Shown: piece after piece, positions 27,571 to 40,088 of the stretch
Numbering within the stretch: position 1 is the stretch's first letter
Layout of the letters: each line of letters begins with the position of its first letter
Source: Mesorhizobium sp.
GTDB lineage: Bacteria > Pseudomonadota > Alphaproteobacteria > Rhizobiales > Rhizobiaceae
Direction of reading: 5' to 3'
DNA length: 64,000 nucleotides
Assembly: GCA_004017535.1 (NCBI GenBank)
Contig: SAJS01000026.1
Span: 1-64,000, forward strand
Notes under the pieces: generated by a model
The model's database searches: none
The model's input: only the letters and a program-made list of their open reading frames with translations
Told to the model about the DNA's origin: nothing
Translations under genes and position numbers: made by a program

Positions 27571-28386
27571 CTACGGGAAAAATTCTGGAAAATGGGTCTG
27601 CTTGGCTGGACGCAGAACGCTGTGGTTATTCAGCCGGCATTTCTGAAGCCTCTCCAAGACAAACAGCTTGCCTTCGCGCACGCTGTCTTCGAGCGGCTTC
27701 GGCTTCGCCAGATGCGCCGCAATCGCGCTGGCCAGCATGCAACCTGTCCCGCGCATCGATGTGGCAAGGCGCGGTGCATCGAAGCGGATGGGTTCGTGCC
27801 CGGAGCGTAACAGAATATCGGTCGACCGGGTTCCCGACGCATGCCCACCCTTGATCAGCAGGGCTTGAGGGCCGGCGGCCAGCAGTCTTTTTCCTTGTTG
27901 GAGCGCTCCGTCCTCATCCACTGCCAGTTCGGAGCCACTAAGGAGCGCCAGTTCAGGGAGGTTGGGCGTGACAATGCAGCAAAGCGGCATAAGATCGCGC
28001 TTCATGGCAGCGATAGCGCCTGCTTGCAGAAGTGCGCGGCCTGAGGTGGAGGCCAGCACAGGGTCGAGTACTGCGGGGACATGCGGAAATTTGCGCAGCA
28101 CTGCGGCAACGGCAACAATGATCTTGGCAGTCGCCAGCATGCCGATCTTGATTGTGGCCACGTCGTTGGCCTGCAGCGCGGCGCACATCTGATTGGCCAC
28201 CAGGCTAGGTGGCGAATAATAGATTTCGATCACGGCGTCATGCGTTTGCACCGTTAGCGCTGTGACGGCGAGACAGGTGCGCACGCCAATGGCAGAGATC
28301 GTCTCGATATCGCGTGCAATTCCAGCACCGCCACTGGAGTCCGATCCACCGACGACAAGCACATGTGGTTCTCGCCTCAGCGCCAT
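27571..28386 (-). CDS. thiD: Hydroxymethylpyrimidine (phosphate) kinase ThiD
   Basis: A 271-aa ribokinase-fold enzyme that phosphorylates HMP and HMP-P for thiamine synthesis. Motifs: HVLVVGGSDSSGGAGIARDIET at the N-terminus, VTALTVQTHD, AVLDPVLASTSGRALL, VTPNLPELALLSG, ALLIKGGHASG and the catalytic MRGTGCMLASAIAAHLA (anion hole GTGC). Length fits ThiD. The start at 28386 (MALRREPH) is preferred; an ATG at 28407 would lengthen the overlap with thiE. It is the last gene of the thi operon. Confidence 0.92.
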   Translation of the reverse strand: MALRREPHVLVVGGSDSSGGAGIARDIETISAIGVRTCLAVTALTVQTHDAVIEIYYSPPSLVANQMCAALQANDVATIKIGMLATAKIIVAVAAVLRKFPHVPAVLDPVLASTSGRALLQAGAIAAMKRDLMPLCCIVTPNLPELALLSGSELAVDEDGALQQGKRLLAAGPQALLIKGGHASGTRSTDILLRSGHEPIRFDAPRLATSMRGTGCMLASAIAAHLAKPKPLEDSVREGKLFVLERLQKCRLNNHSVLRPAKQTHFPEFFP

Positions 28387-28982
28387 TGGTCCGTCTTTTC
28401 GATCCATTCTCGCGTGCGCGCCTCGGGGTCGTCGTTGAGCGTGATGTCGGTCACCACCGCCGCGCTGTCCGCGCCAGCCGCAAAGACACCGTCGAGCCGC
28501 TCAGGGTTGAGGCCACCAATGGCGACCAATTGAAACGGCGCGACCTGGCGCTTCCATTCGCTGATCCGTTCGACCCCTTGCGGCGCCCATTTCATCTTCT
28601 TCAGGATGGTCGGATAGATGGGTCCAAGCGCTATGTAGTCAGGCTCGGCGGCCATCGCCGTTTCCAGCTCCTGATGATCATGTGTGCTCAGTCCGAGCCT
28701 TACGCCGGCTGCCCGTATCGCCAAGAGGTCAGCGGTCTGCAAATCCTCCTGGCCGAGATGTATGAAGTCGCAGCCTTCCTCGATTGCCAGGCGCCAGTGG
28801 TCGTTGACGATGAGTTGGCACTGGTATCGAGCACACAAGGCCTTCGCGGTGCGGATCTCCGCGCGCAACCCAGCCTCATCCACGGTCTTGATGCGCAGTT
28901 GCAGAAGCCGGACTCCGAGTGGGACCAGCCGTTCGATCCAGGCAGCGCTGTCGACGATCAGATAAAAGGGATCGAGCTTCAT
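28377..28982 (-). CDS. thiE: Thiamine-phosphate synthase ThiE
   Basis: A 201-aa TIM-barrel enzyme joining the thiazole phosphate and HMP-PP to thiamine phosphate. Seen are [69 protein letters not shown] and [25 protein letters not shown]. The motif NDHW-x-LA and the GPIYPT loop are typical. It overlaps thiG by four bases and thiD by about ten, fitting translational coupling. Confidence 0.93.
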   Translation of the reverse strand: MKLDPFYLIVDSAAWIERLVPLGVRLLQLRIKTVDEAGLRAEIRTAKALCARYQCQLIVNDHWRLAIEEGCDFIHLGQEDLQTADLLAIRAAGVRLGLSTHDHQELETAMAAEPDYIALGPIYPTILKKMKWAPQGVERISEWKRQVAPFQLVAIGGLNPERLDGVFAAGADSAAVVTDITLNDDPEARTREWIEKTDQWR

Positions 28983-29752
28983 GAAAAAACGGCCCTGCCG
29001 ACCATCGGTGTCGATGGCACGGCGACGTCGCGCGGTTCGAGCATTCCCGAACTGAACGCCTCACGACCGGCGTCGACCGCCTTACCGAAAGCACGCGCCA
29101 TGCCGACCGGATATGCCGCCTTGGCGACCGCTGTGTTCAGGAGCACGGCGTCAAAGCCGAGTTCCATGACGGTGGCCGCGTGCGACGGCCGTCCGAGCCC
29201 CGCATCCACAATCAGCGGGACGCCAGGGAAATATCCGCGCATCGAGCGCAGCGCCGTCATGTTGACCGGTCCCAAGGCGGAACCGATCGGTGCGCACCAC
29301 GGCATCAGGACCTTGCAGCCCGTTTCCAGCAGCCGCTCGGCGACAACGAGATCGTCGGTGGTATAGGGGAATACCGCAAAGCCGTCCTCGCACAGGATGC
29401 GGGCGGCTTCAACCAGACCGAACACATCCGGCTGTAGCGTGTCGTGATTGCCGATCACTTCGAGCTTGATCCAGTTGGTGCCGAAGACCTCGCGCGCCAT
29501 TTTCGCGGTGGTGACGGCTTCCTTGACGGAGAGGCAGCCGGCGGTATTGGGCAGGATTCTGGCGCCCAGCGAGCGGATCAACGACCAGAATTGTTCGCCG
29601 GCTCTACCGCCCGCCATCTCACGCCGCAACGAGACGGTCACCACCGACGTGCCCGACGCCTTGACTGCATCGGCAAGGATGGCCGGCGAAGGATATTGAG
29701 CGGTGCCGAGAAGCAGGCGCGACGAAAGCTCGGTTCCATAAAGCTCCAACAT
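28979..29752 (-). CDS. thiG: Thiazole synthase ThiG
   Basis: A 257-aa TIM-barrel enzyme that forms the thiazole ring from ThiS-thiocarboxylate, deoxyxylulose phosphate and dehydroglycine. Motifs: [62 protein letters not shown] (with the Schiff-base Lys), [49 protein letters not shown]. Complete in length. It begins one base after thiS ends. Confidence 0.95.
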   Translation of the reverse strand: MLELYGTELSSRLLLGTAQYPSPAILADAVKASGTSVVTVSLRREMAGGRAGEQFWSLIRSLGARILPNTAGCLSVKEAVTTAKMAREVFGTNWIKLEVIGNHDTLQPDVFGLVEAARILCEDGFAVFPYTTDDLVVAERLLETGCKVLMPWCAPIGSALGPVNMTALRSMRGYFPGVPLIVDAGLGRPSHAATVMELGFDAVLLNTAVAKAAYPVGMARAFGKAVDAGREAFSSGMLEPRDVAVPSTPMVGRAVFS

Positions 29753-29919
29753 GCTAGCCGCCCTGCATGGGCGAGAGGATTTCGATCCGGTCGCCGTCGC
29801 TCAACTGGAACTCCGTGCGGTTGGCTTTGTGCACGAGGTCGCCGTTGACGGCGGTGGCGAGCCAATCGCCCTCATAGTCGAGCGCGGCAAGCAACTCGGC
29901 CAGCGTGGTGGCGGCAATC

Positions 29920-32967
<3,048 letters not shown>

Positions 32968-33005
32968 AATGCCTCAAGTTGAATGGGCCGGTGCTGCTTT
33001 GTCAA

Positions 33006-33035
33006 GCGCCTTCGGGCGCCTTCGGGCGCCTTCGG
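33006..33035. repeat. Three tandem 10-mers GCGCCTTCGG
   Basis: Three perfect head-to-tail copies just upstream of the thi riboswitch, in the likely promoter region of the thi operon. Each copy can pair with itself only weakly. Function unknown. Confidence 0.8.
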
Positions 33036-33984
33036 CCGGTGGCGACGTCCGGCGGCCGGCCGAGCGGAGAGCTCGCGCATGCATCGGGGACAAGTCACGC
33101 CCCGTAGACCAGGGCTGGAATGGCCAAAGTCTCATTCGCTTCGTGAAGGATGGAAAAACTGTATCGGCCATGTGCGTCGAGATCGACCGAGTAGCTCAGG
33201 CGGTCACGGATGTGGTTATCCTGGTCGAAGGCGACGATTTGCGGCTTCAGCGAGGTGATTTGCACCACGTCCAGGTAGATGGAGTTGCAGATATGATCTG
33301 GTCGTCGGGCTGGCAGGTGCAAGCGGCCGCTCTATTCAGGATGCGGCATCGGCGGCGTTCCCGATACCAATGATATCTTGCGGGCAACTTATGCAATCAC
33401 CGGCTTCGTAAAACCCGACGGCGGCGGCCGTGTCCTGGCGCTGAGGATGTGCCGCTGTTCCAGCAGAGAAATCGCGTGGGCGCGGAGTTTTCGCTCTGCG
33501 AGGAAGAGTTGACGCAATCGTTTAGCTTGCTTGCAGTTCGTAGAGACCCGCCTTTGAAAGCAACTAAGCTATTGCATTGATATGTTGGTGCGCGATCGAT
33601 CGCTACATAGCCGGCCGCCATTATCCGAGTATTGATCCGCCGGTGTTCGTGTTGCCGTATATGGCAATCCCTGCGAGATCGTCGCGGCCGGATCGGCCGC
33701 ACCCTCTAGTCATAAAAGGGGAAGCGACCGAGAATTCCGCTGCCGAAAACTTCTCTGGCTTGGCTATGCATGCGGTAGATGAGATCGCCGCCTACCGCGA
33801 CCTGGTCGAGGAAGGCATCGACGCCCAGTTCGGACAGCCTGGTTATCGCAATGCGTTAGCGGCTCAGACTTGCGGTCTCGAGAGCGGCCTTTGGGGGTCA
33901 CCTCTTTTTTGTTTCAGAGGTTGGAAGACGGCTGCTCGTTACCCAATAGAAATGGCGACTACGGAACGCGATCGATCGCGGCCA
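33036..33984. other. Intergenic region with no firm gene
   Basis: Open frames exist on both strands but none is recognisable. The best-looking is 33095-33322 on the minus strand (75 aa, with VVQITSLKPQIVAFDQDN and YSFSILHEANETLAIPALV), which has protein-like composition but no clear start or ribosome-binding site. GC falls after 33400. Confidence 0.35.
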
Positions 33985-34248
33985 TCAGGAAACACCTGTC
34001 TTCGGCTCAACCTCGACATGGCGTCCGATCGACCGCAGATATACAGCTATCTCGTCCATGAGATGATCGCGTTCGCCGTAGATCTCAGCAATCCTGCGCA
34101 GCTGTGGCTCGACGGACCTCCGTTGCGCCGGCGTCAAATCAGCATCGCCAAAGACATATCCCAAGTTGCCAATCGCGCAAATGTTGCAGCCGGCCTCCAC
34201 AACTGCTTGCACGAATGCCGGAATGTCTTTTTCTTGCATAGTCTTCAT
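33985..34248 (-). CDS. Conserved-looking hypothetical protein, 87 aa
   Basis: Begins MKTMQEKDIPAFVQAVVEAG with a ribosome-binding site GAGAGG six bases before the ATG. It continues CNICAIGNLGYVFGDADLTPAQRR, then an Arg/Glu-rich helix (PQLRRIAEIYGERDHLMDEIAVYL). There is no signal or membrane segment. Composition, ribosome-binding site and codon use support a real cytosolic protein. I do not recognise the family. Confidence 0.6.
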   Translation of the reverse strand: MKTMQEKDIPAFVQAVVEAGCNICAIGNLGYVFGDADLTPAQRRSVEPQLRRIAEIYGERDHLMDEIAVYLRSIGRHVEVEPKTGVS

Positions 34249-35309
34249 GTCGAACCTCTCGTGAATGGCGTGCTTGCGCGCCCATGCTGCCTTTTCAGCG
34301 TGTCCTCTGGGCGGCGCAAGCCTTGAGCGTAATTGTGCCGGGCAACCTCGACTATCCCGTCTGCCACGCTCTTTAGAGTCGGTGGGGTCTGGTGATTGCA
34401 GGCTGGGCCACTCAAAAGCCTGCAAGAAGAAAGTCATGGCGACCATTGCTCAAGATCGCGAGGGTGCGTGCAAGACCTTCCGTTGGCAGTCATGCACGCT
34501 CACCCAGCAACTGGGTATTGAGCAACTGGGTCTCACGTCGCGGGTCTCGTGTGCTTCACAGCCGAAAATAAGGTACCACCGTGGCTATTCTCAAGTGCAG
34601 GCTACCTCTTCAGGACACGGCGGAGTGCCTTCCGACGCACCCCTGGTGCAACGTGCGACCTAACGAGACACATCTCGTTCGCGTTCCCTCGACCTTTCTT
34701 CGTATTGCTGCTTGCCCTGCGATTTCAGGCCCTCTGCTAGCTTCTCGGCCGCTCTTTGGCCTGCAATGTCACTATTCAAGATCATATCCGACATCCCTGG
34801 ATGGTCATAACCGTAATGCGCATGCAGTTTCCCTCACGAGCAGCGCCTATCCGTCGATTAGTTCGTCTTCCGGAACCCGAAGCCCTTTTTATCCGGCGTA
34901 CCTATCCACCATTCAACCGGTATACCTTTCCCAACTTTGGCGGACCATTTACCTCAGGCATGATCATCTCGCGTGACATTTTTTTTTGGCGCCATCATCG
35001 CACGTGGCATTTTCTAAAAACCAAGACGTGTCAATTTGTAAAATCAAGGATGCGGCCGCGCCCGTTGCGAGGATTTGCAGGTAGCTCTTCAGCCCCAACA
35101 CGATGTGTGAGGCGGCGGTGGAAAAGGCAACCGACGGCGTCGACGCGTCCTTTGATGATCGCAAGCGATATGCTTCGTCGCGAGCCCAGATTGCGGTCTC
35201 GGGCACAAGGCGAGATCACAGTTCTGCGATCTGTGGTAACGCGAGCCCGCAAAGCGCCGCTGCGGCCACCGCTTTTGGAATCTGGACGAGATTCGTCGTC
35301 GTCTGAGAT
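34249..35309. other. Intergenic region, no gene seen
   Basis: About 1 kb of lower-GC sequence with short open frames only. It contains a direct repeat AGCAACTGGGT (34506 and 34521) and a T8 run near 34980. No RNA gene or transposase was recognised. It looks like decayed island DNA. Confidence 0.4.
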
Positions 35310-35867
35310 CAGTTGATCGAGCAGTTCGCGCGCGCGGGACGCGCTTGCGGTGCAGTCTCTCCCGCGAGCTCGCCCGTGACCTTCTCATCGACGACATCCG
35401 AGAGCTGCGCGGACGGCCCTATGACCTCGTCGCTGTCGCCGGCGGCTGGAAGCACCTGACACGGCCGGCCTATGCCGATGCCATCCGCGCCTGCGGAAGC
35501 AGCGGGCGTGCCGTGGACCTGACGTGGTCGGACGTGCTGATGCTGATGTGCATCGGCACTTCCAGCCGATTACCCGCGCCGAATTGTCGTCGGTTTTCGG
35601 GAAGTAATCAGTCGCGACCTGATCGGCCATCTGCGGCACCGGCCTGATCGCGTCGAACCCGCGCAGTCCGACGCCCGGCGCTCCCTACACCTATGTGACG
35701 ACAAAAGCGTCCTGCTCGAGTTCGGCCTCGACACGCTTCGCGATCTCCCGGACTGCGAGGCGCTCGAGGATGCCGGGCTGCTGAGCAGAGATGAGCTGCT
35801 TGCTGGTGAAATTATGCCAGAGTTGGCTAGTGGCCATGAGGATGCGGGTTTGGATACGGAGGAATAG
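35310..35867 (+). pseudogene. scpB: ScpB-like (SMC-associated condensin subunit) pseudogene
   Basis: Successive frames on the plus strand give the conserved pieces of an ScpB protein: DLLIDDIRELRGRPYDLVAVA, then AIRACGSSGRAVDLTWSDVLMLMC, EVISRDLIGHLR, RSPTPGAPYTYVTTK, and after another shift LLEFGLDTLRDLPDCEALED and AGLLSRDELLAGEI, ending DAGLDTEE with TAG at 35865-35867. At least three frame changes and an in-frame stop show it is dead. The N-terminal winged helix is only partly present. Rhizobial plasmids and islands carry extra scpB-like copies, so this is probably not the housekeeping gene. Confidence 0.72.
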
Positions 35868-36400
35868 CTTGGCGCTGCAGACGCTGTGGCCACCGGGCTT
35901 GCGAGTGCTTCCAGCTTTCCATAGCGAATCTAGCGCGCCCAAGGGCGTCCGAAATTTGTAGGCAAATTTCGGACATGGACACGGTCAGCGACGTCAAGCA
36001 GGCAGCGGTATGCGGCCTCTGCACCGCTGTCGCCCAAAAATTCGTGGCCATGGGCAAGCCCCACTTGAGACCCCCAGAGAGAACGCTCGTGAGCGATGGA
36101 AACGGTTTTGGTCCAAAGCTTGATACAGATGGCCTGCAGATGGGTGTAGGGTTTCAAAGCGCTCGAAGACGCGCCTTCGCAGAGTTAAAAGTCCGCGACG
36201 AACTCGTGTGTCGTTTGTCGCCAACTGCAAATTCGATAGTTAGCGCAATTATACTGCGCCGAGTCTGCCATCTCGAGCCCCAAGGGTTTGTGAGGCCTCT
36301 CGGCTCACCACCGCCTTTGCTAACCGCCGTGATTCCAAAGACGCGTGCCTTTACGGAGGGGGTCAAACGGCCTATATTATTCTTTATAAGGAGAAGAATA
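35868..36400. other. Intergenic region upstream of the toxin-antitoxin pair
   Basis: No recognisable gene. 36365-36400 is AT-rich (CCTATATTATTCTTTATAAGGAG) and likely contains the promoter of the antitoxin gene. Confidence 0.4.
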
Positions 36401-37051
36401 ATGGGCACACTTGCTCGCATCTACACCCCCGCAGAGGCAGCCGCCGTCAGCGGGATAGGAATCAAGGCCGTGCACAATGCGATCGACAAACGCATTGTCG
36501 ATACTGTGCCAAGCACTGCTCGGCGCATCGGTGGGGTCGTCCGACGGGCATTGACCGGCGAGGATTTGCTGCGGCTCAAGCTTTGGTATGGCGTGGGTGC
36601 GACATTGCCCGCTGATCGTCGCTACCGCCTGTTCGAGGAAATCAAAGCTGCCCCAAGGGCCAAGACCGTAAGGGCCGACGACCTGCTGATCGTCGACGTC
36701 GCCGAGGCACGTAAACAGCTCAAAGCGCGCATCGTGGATCTTGATGAAGCGGAGGCCGCCATCGGCCGCGTTAAAGGGGTGATGGGCGGAGAGCCTGTCT
36801 TCAAAGGAACCCGCATCCCTGTTCGTATGATCACGACGATGCTAGCGCAGGGCGCAGATGAAGCGGAGGTTCTGGAGGGATATCCGAAGCTAACGCCGCG
36901 CGTGATTGAGCTCGCCAGAATGTGGGTCGCCGCGCACCCGGTTCGTGGGCGGCCTAAGAAGCTGGTCGAGCAGGGCGTGAAAATAAAGTCGTCGAAGCGC
37001 GTGGTTTTGAAGGGCGACCCAGGTCCGTCGGCCAGGTCGAGACGCGTGTGA
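36401..37051 (+). CDS. DUF433-family antitoxin-like protein
   Basis: A 216-aa protein starting MGTLARIYTPAEAAAVSGIG after the ribosome-binding site AAGGAGAAG. The N-terminal third looks like a MerR-type winged helix (PAEAAAVSGIGIKAVHNAIDKR). The C-terminal DUF433 region reads RVKGVMGGEPVFKGTRIPVRMI, then LAQGADEAEVLEGYPKLTPRVIELA. DUF433 proteins pair with DUF5615 PIN-like toxins, exactly as here, five bases ahead of the toxin gene. The tail after residue 185 is basic. Confidence 0.85.
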   Translation: MGTLARIYTPAEAAAVSGIGIKAVHNAIDKRIVDTVPSTARRIGGVVRRALTGEDLLRLKLWYGVGATLPADRRYRLFEEIKAAPRAKTVRADDLLIVDVAEARKQLKARIVDLDEAEAAIGRVKGVMGGEPVFKGTRIPVRMITTMLAQGADEAEVLEGYPKLTPRVIELARMWVAAHPVRGRPKKLVEQGVKIKSSKRVVLKGDPGPSARSRRV

Positions 37052-37055
37052 CCTC

Positions 37056-37433
37056 GTGAGGTTTCTGATCGATGAGTGCCTGCACACGTCTCTGGTTGCG
37101 GTAGCCCAAGAACGCGGACATGAAGCAAACCACGTCAACTGGCTTGGGCTAAGCGGCGAAACCGACTGGGACCTCATGCCGCTCATTATCGATGAGGATT
37201 TCACCTTCGTCACCAACAATGCTAAGGACTTCAGGAAGCTCTATGCCAAAGAACCGGTTCACGCCGGCCTGATTATCGTCGTCCCTCAGGTCGGGCCTGA
37301 AAAACAGAGAGAGCTCTTCGATGCTCTCCTCGAGGATCTTGGCCCAGAGGAATTCCTGATTAATGAAGTTATCGAAATCGAGATCGAAAACGGCATTGCA
37401 ATCGTAACACGATACGATCTGCCGTCGCCCTAG
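37056..37433 (+). CDS. DUF5615 PIN-like toxin
   Basis: A 125-aa protein from a GTG start. It opens with RFLIDECLHTSLV, the first PIN acidic residue pair, and has WDLMPLIIDEDFTFVTNNAKDFRKL with the second conserved Asp set and AGLIIVVPQV. This matches DUF5615 (Mut7-C-like PIN fold) proteins, predicted RNases of VapC type. It forms a toxin-antitoxin operon with the preceding gene. Confidence 0.85.
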   Translation: MRFLIDECLHTSLVAVAQERGHEANHVNWLGLSGETDWDLMPLIIDEDFTFVTNNAKDFRKLYAKEPVHAGLIIVVPQVGPEKQRELFDALLEDLGPEEFLINEVIEIEIENGIAIVTRYDLPSP

Positions 37434-37454
37434 CTGAGGCTGCGCGATCTCCGC

Positions 37455-40088
37455 TTATGACCGACCCGGTTGCCAGTCGCTCATCTGCAAAATGTTACCG
37501 CCGAGTTTTGCAAACGCGCGTTGGCGGCAGGAGAAAACGAGAATCTGCTGATCGTGTGATTGACGATGCAAAGCGTCGAACATGCGCTCGATGCGGTCGT
37601 CATCGGAATAAACCAAAGCGTCATCCAGGATAACCGGTGTGGGTCGGCCGTCGCGGGCAAGCAAACGGGCGAAGGCCAGACGTGTCAGAACCGAAAGCTG
37701 TTCTCGCATGCCGCCACTCAACCTATCGACATCCTCATCCTGACCATTGCGGCGAACGGTCTGTGGCAACAGTGTGTTCTCGTCGAACACTATGGAGATG
37801 TCATCGAATAGCAATCCAAGCAGCGGTCGCAGCTCGGACATGACCGGCTTCAGATAAAGATCGCGTGCCGTCGAGCGCGCAGCGACCAGCGTCGTGCGCA
37901 GCCGGTCGAGGACGGCTTTTTCGAATTCGAAGCGTCTCGCTCGCTCTCCAGCGATTTCCAATTTTTCTGTGGCCTCGCGCAAAGCTTCTTCCACCGCGTC
38001 GTCGGACCGAGTGCGAATATGGCCATTGAGATCGGCCAGGGTTACACGCAACTGACTTGCTTCCTGTGTGGCGGCATCCTGAACCGAACGGGCGCGGCGC
38101 AGAACGGCTTCAGCGCTGGTGAGATCGCGAGCGCCGTCGCGCAGGGGAGCAGCGCGCATTTCGGCCGCTTCGCGCAGCTTTTGTCGTGCGGTGGCCTCGG
38201 TGAGCAGCAAGCGCCCCTTTTCCTCGCGCGCTGCATCGGGTCCCAATATGACCTCGAGGCTGGTCAGTTCCGCCTGGATGGTGACATAAGCCGTCTCCGC
38301 AGCCATGACAGCCTCGTCGGCATGGCTGCGCAAAGGCAAGGCCTCGCGCACGCTGTTGCGTGTTGTCGCCACACGCTGCTCGGCTGCGGCATGATGTTGC
38401 CGGATCTGTTCTGGATCGACTTTGAGTTCGAGGTCCCCGGCCCCGAGGGCACTCAGACGAGCAAGCTCCTCGTGTAATTGCTGTATCCCCTTGGGCGCGA
38501 GATCGGCAAGTCGCTGACGCGCCAAGCCCAGTTCGGTAGCTTTGTCGCGCGCTTCCACTAGGCGCTGGCGTGCCGTCCTGAGGCTATCGACACCGAGGGA
38601 CGCAAGCAGGCTGCGGTGCTTCGCTTCGGCGTCTTCGATGGTCCGGTCGGCCTGCTGCGGCCGATTCGATCGCAGGGTCAAGGCTCCGATGCCGGCAATA
38701 TCCAGGCGTACGGTGCCAGCAAAGCTTTGGTCTTCTGCATGGGGCAAGGGCTTGGCATCGATGGTCACCAAATCGGCGGCGCCGTCCCGGTATTCCATGC
38801 ATAGCGTCGGCAGGGTTGCCAGGTGAGCTGCACGAAGGCTGGCGATCTCGATTTCGAGCGCCTGGAGTTGCTCGACAGCTTGTTCCGGCACCGCCAGCAT
38901 CGCCAGTGCTGCCTCTCCATCTTCGATCTGGGTTCTGGCGACTTCGGCTTGTTTCAACCGGTTGTCCGAGCCGGCCAGTTGTTCGGCAGCGTCACGCGCC
39001 AAAAGAGTCGCATCCAGCCGCGCGAGCAATTCGCGTGCTTCGCGCTCTTCCAGTTCGGCTGCTTGAACTTCGCCCATCGCTTGTTCGTTTTCGGCAATGG
39101 CAGAAGCGCGCCGATCGAGAACCTCACTGCGGCGAAGCTGCGCAATCGTCGACTGCTGGCGCAAATCCGTGGCTCGTTTGAGCGCGGTCCGAAAACTATC
39201 GAGGGCCTGCTGCGCCGCGTCGTGGTGAATTGCGGCAAGGGCAGCTTCCGCCTCGGCGGCTTTCAAGGCTTCGCTGTGCGATTTGGCGGCCTCGACTGCG
39301 GCTTCCGCGGCCGAGATGGCTTCCCGCCGAGTGGCGCCTTCTTCGGGGTTTTCAAGCTCAGACAGACGCGCCAACGCCATGCGCCGCTTGTCGAGCGAAT
39401 CGCGCAGACCGGTGACTTCGGCGCTGAGACGCTGCTCGTCTTTCACCAGCTTGTCACGCTCGTCGAGCGCTGCCGCATAGAGACCGCCGCTCTTGGGACG
39501 CAGCGTTGACGTAACCAGGCTATAGAGTTCTTCTTCACATGCCGCGGCGATTTCGGCCATGCGTCGCCCGCCGGTCAGGGCTTCAACTTCCCCCTGAACC
39601 GAGGACAGTAGGCTTTCGCGCACGCGTTTTTCGCCGTCCTCCTCGCTTTTGCTGCGCCTTTCGATGCCGGTGACCCCTTGGCGAACCCAGAGCAATCCTG
39701 CCGGTCCTGCGCTTCCGCCATGGATTAGTTTGCCGATAAAGGCTTCGGCCTCATCGGCTTGAGCCAACAGTCGCCCGCCGTCGAGGTCAATAACGCTGGC
39801 CAGCCTGCCGCCATAAAACTGCTTGGCAAGTCGATAGCGTCCTTCTGAAGTGGTGATGTCGGCCTCCACCACCGGATTGCCCCCACTGTAAGGCCGCAAC
39901 AGTCGCACGCCTTCGGGTGTGCCCGTGTGAGGCTGGAAAAAGAGTGCGTGCAGCGCTTCGAAGAAGGTTGATTTGCCGAACTCATTGACCGCGCAAAGCA
40001 CGTTGACGCCGTCGCCGATGTTTTCGATGGCGACGCCTTGCCCGGCGAACCGTTTGACGTTGTGGAGCCGAAGGGCCGTAAGTTTCAT
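37455..40088 (-). CDS. SbcC/YhaN-like SMC-type ATPase
   Basis: An 877-aa protein from MKLTALRLHNVKRF at 40088. The N-terminal P-loop is CAVNEFGKSTFFEALHALFF (NEFGKST), of the YhaN/RecF-like kind. A long Ala/Glu/Arg-rich coiled coil fills about residues 180-730, interrupted by a small globular part. The C-terminal half-site has the signature LSGGMREQLSVL and Walker B PVILDDALVYSDDDRIERM, then ILVFSCRQRAF. No zinc hook was noticed. It pairs with the phosphoesterase whose stop it overlaps by four bases, a SbcC-SbcD/Rad50-Mre11-like combination for DNA-end processing. Confidence 0.88.
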   Translation of the reverse strand: MKLTALRLHNVKRFAGQGVAIENIGDGVNVLCAVNEFGKSTFFEALHALFFQPHTGTPEGVRLLRPYSGGNPVVEADITTSEGRYRLAKQFYGGRLASVIDLDGGRLLAQADEAEAFIGKLIHGGSAGPAGLLWVRQGVTGIERRSKSEEDGEKRVRESLLSSVQGEVEALTGGRRMAEIAAACEEELYSLVTSTLRPKSGGLYAAALDERDKLVKDEQRLSAEVTGLRDSLDKRRMALARLSELENPEEGATRREAISAAEAAVEAAKSHSEALKAAEAEAALAAIHHDAAQQALDSFRTALKRATDLRQQSTIAQLRRSEVLDRRASAIAENEQAMGEVQAAELEEREARELLARLDATLLARDAAEQLAGSDNRLKQAEVARTQIEDGEAALAMLAVPEQAVEQLQALEIEIASLRAAHLATLPTLCMEYRDGAADLVTIDAKPLPHAEDQSFAGTVRLDIAGIGALTLRSNRPQQADRTIEDAEAKHRSLLASLGVDSLRTARQRLVEARDKATELGLARQRLADLAPKGIQQLHEELARLSALGAGDLELKVDPEQIRQHHAAAEQRVATTRNSVREALPLRSHADEAVMAAETAYVTIQAELTSLEVILGPDAAREEKGRLLLTEATARQKLREAAEMRAAPLRDGARDLTSAEAVLRRARSVQDAATQEASQLRVTLADLNGHIRTRSDDAVEEALREATEKLEIAGERARRFEFEKAVLDRLRTTLVAARSTARDLYLKPVMSELRPLLGLLFDDISIVFDENTLLPQTVRRNGQDEDVDRLSGGMREQLSVLTRLAFARLLARDGRPTPVILDDALVYSDDDRIERMFDALHRQSHDQQILVFSCRQRAFAKLGGNILQMSDWQPGRS

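Noticed and set aside
34506-34531. Short direct repeat AGCAACTGGGT as an attachment site
   Set aside because: Copies are only 15 bases apart with no integrase or tRNA nearby.
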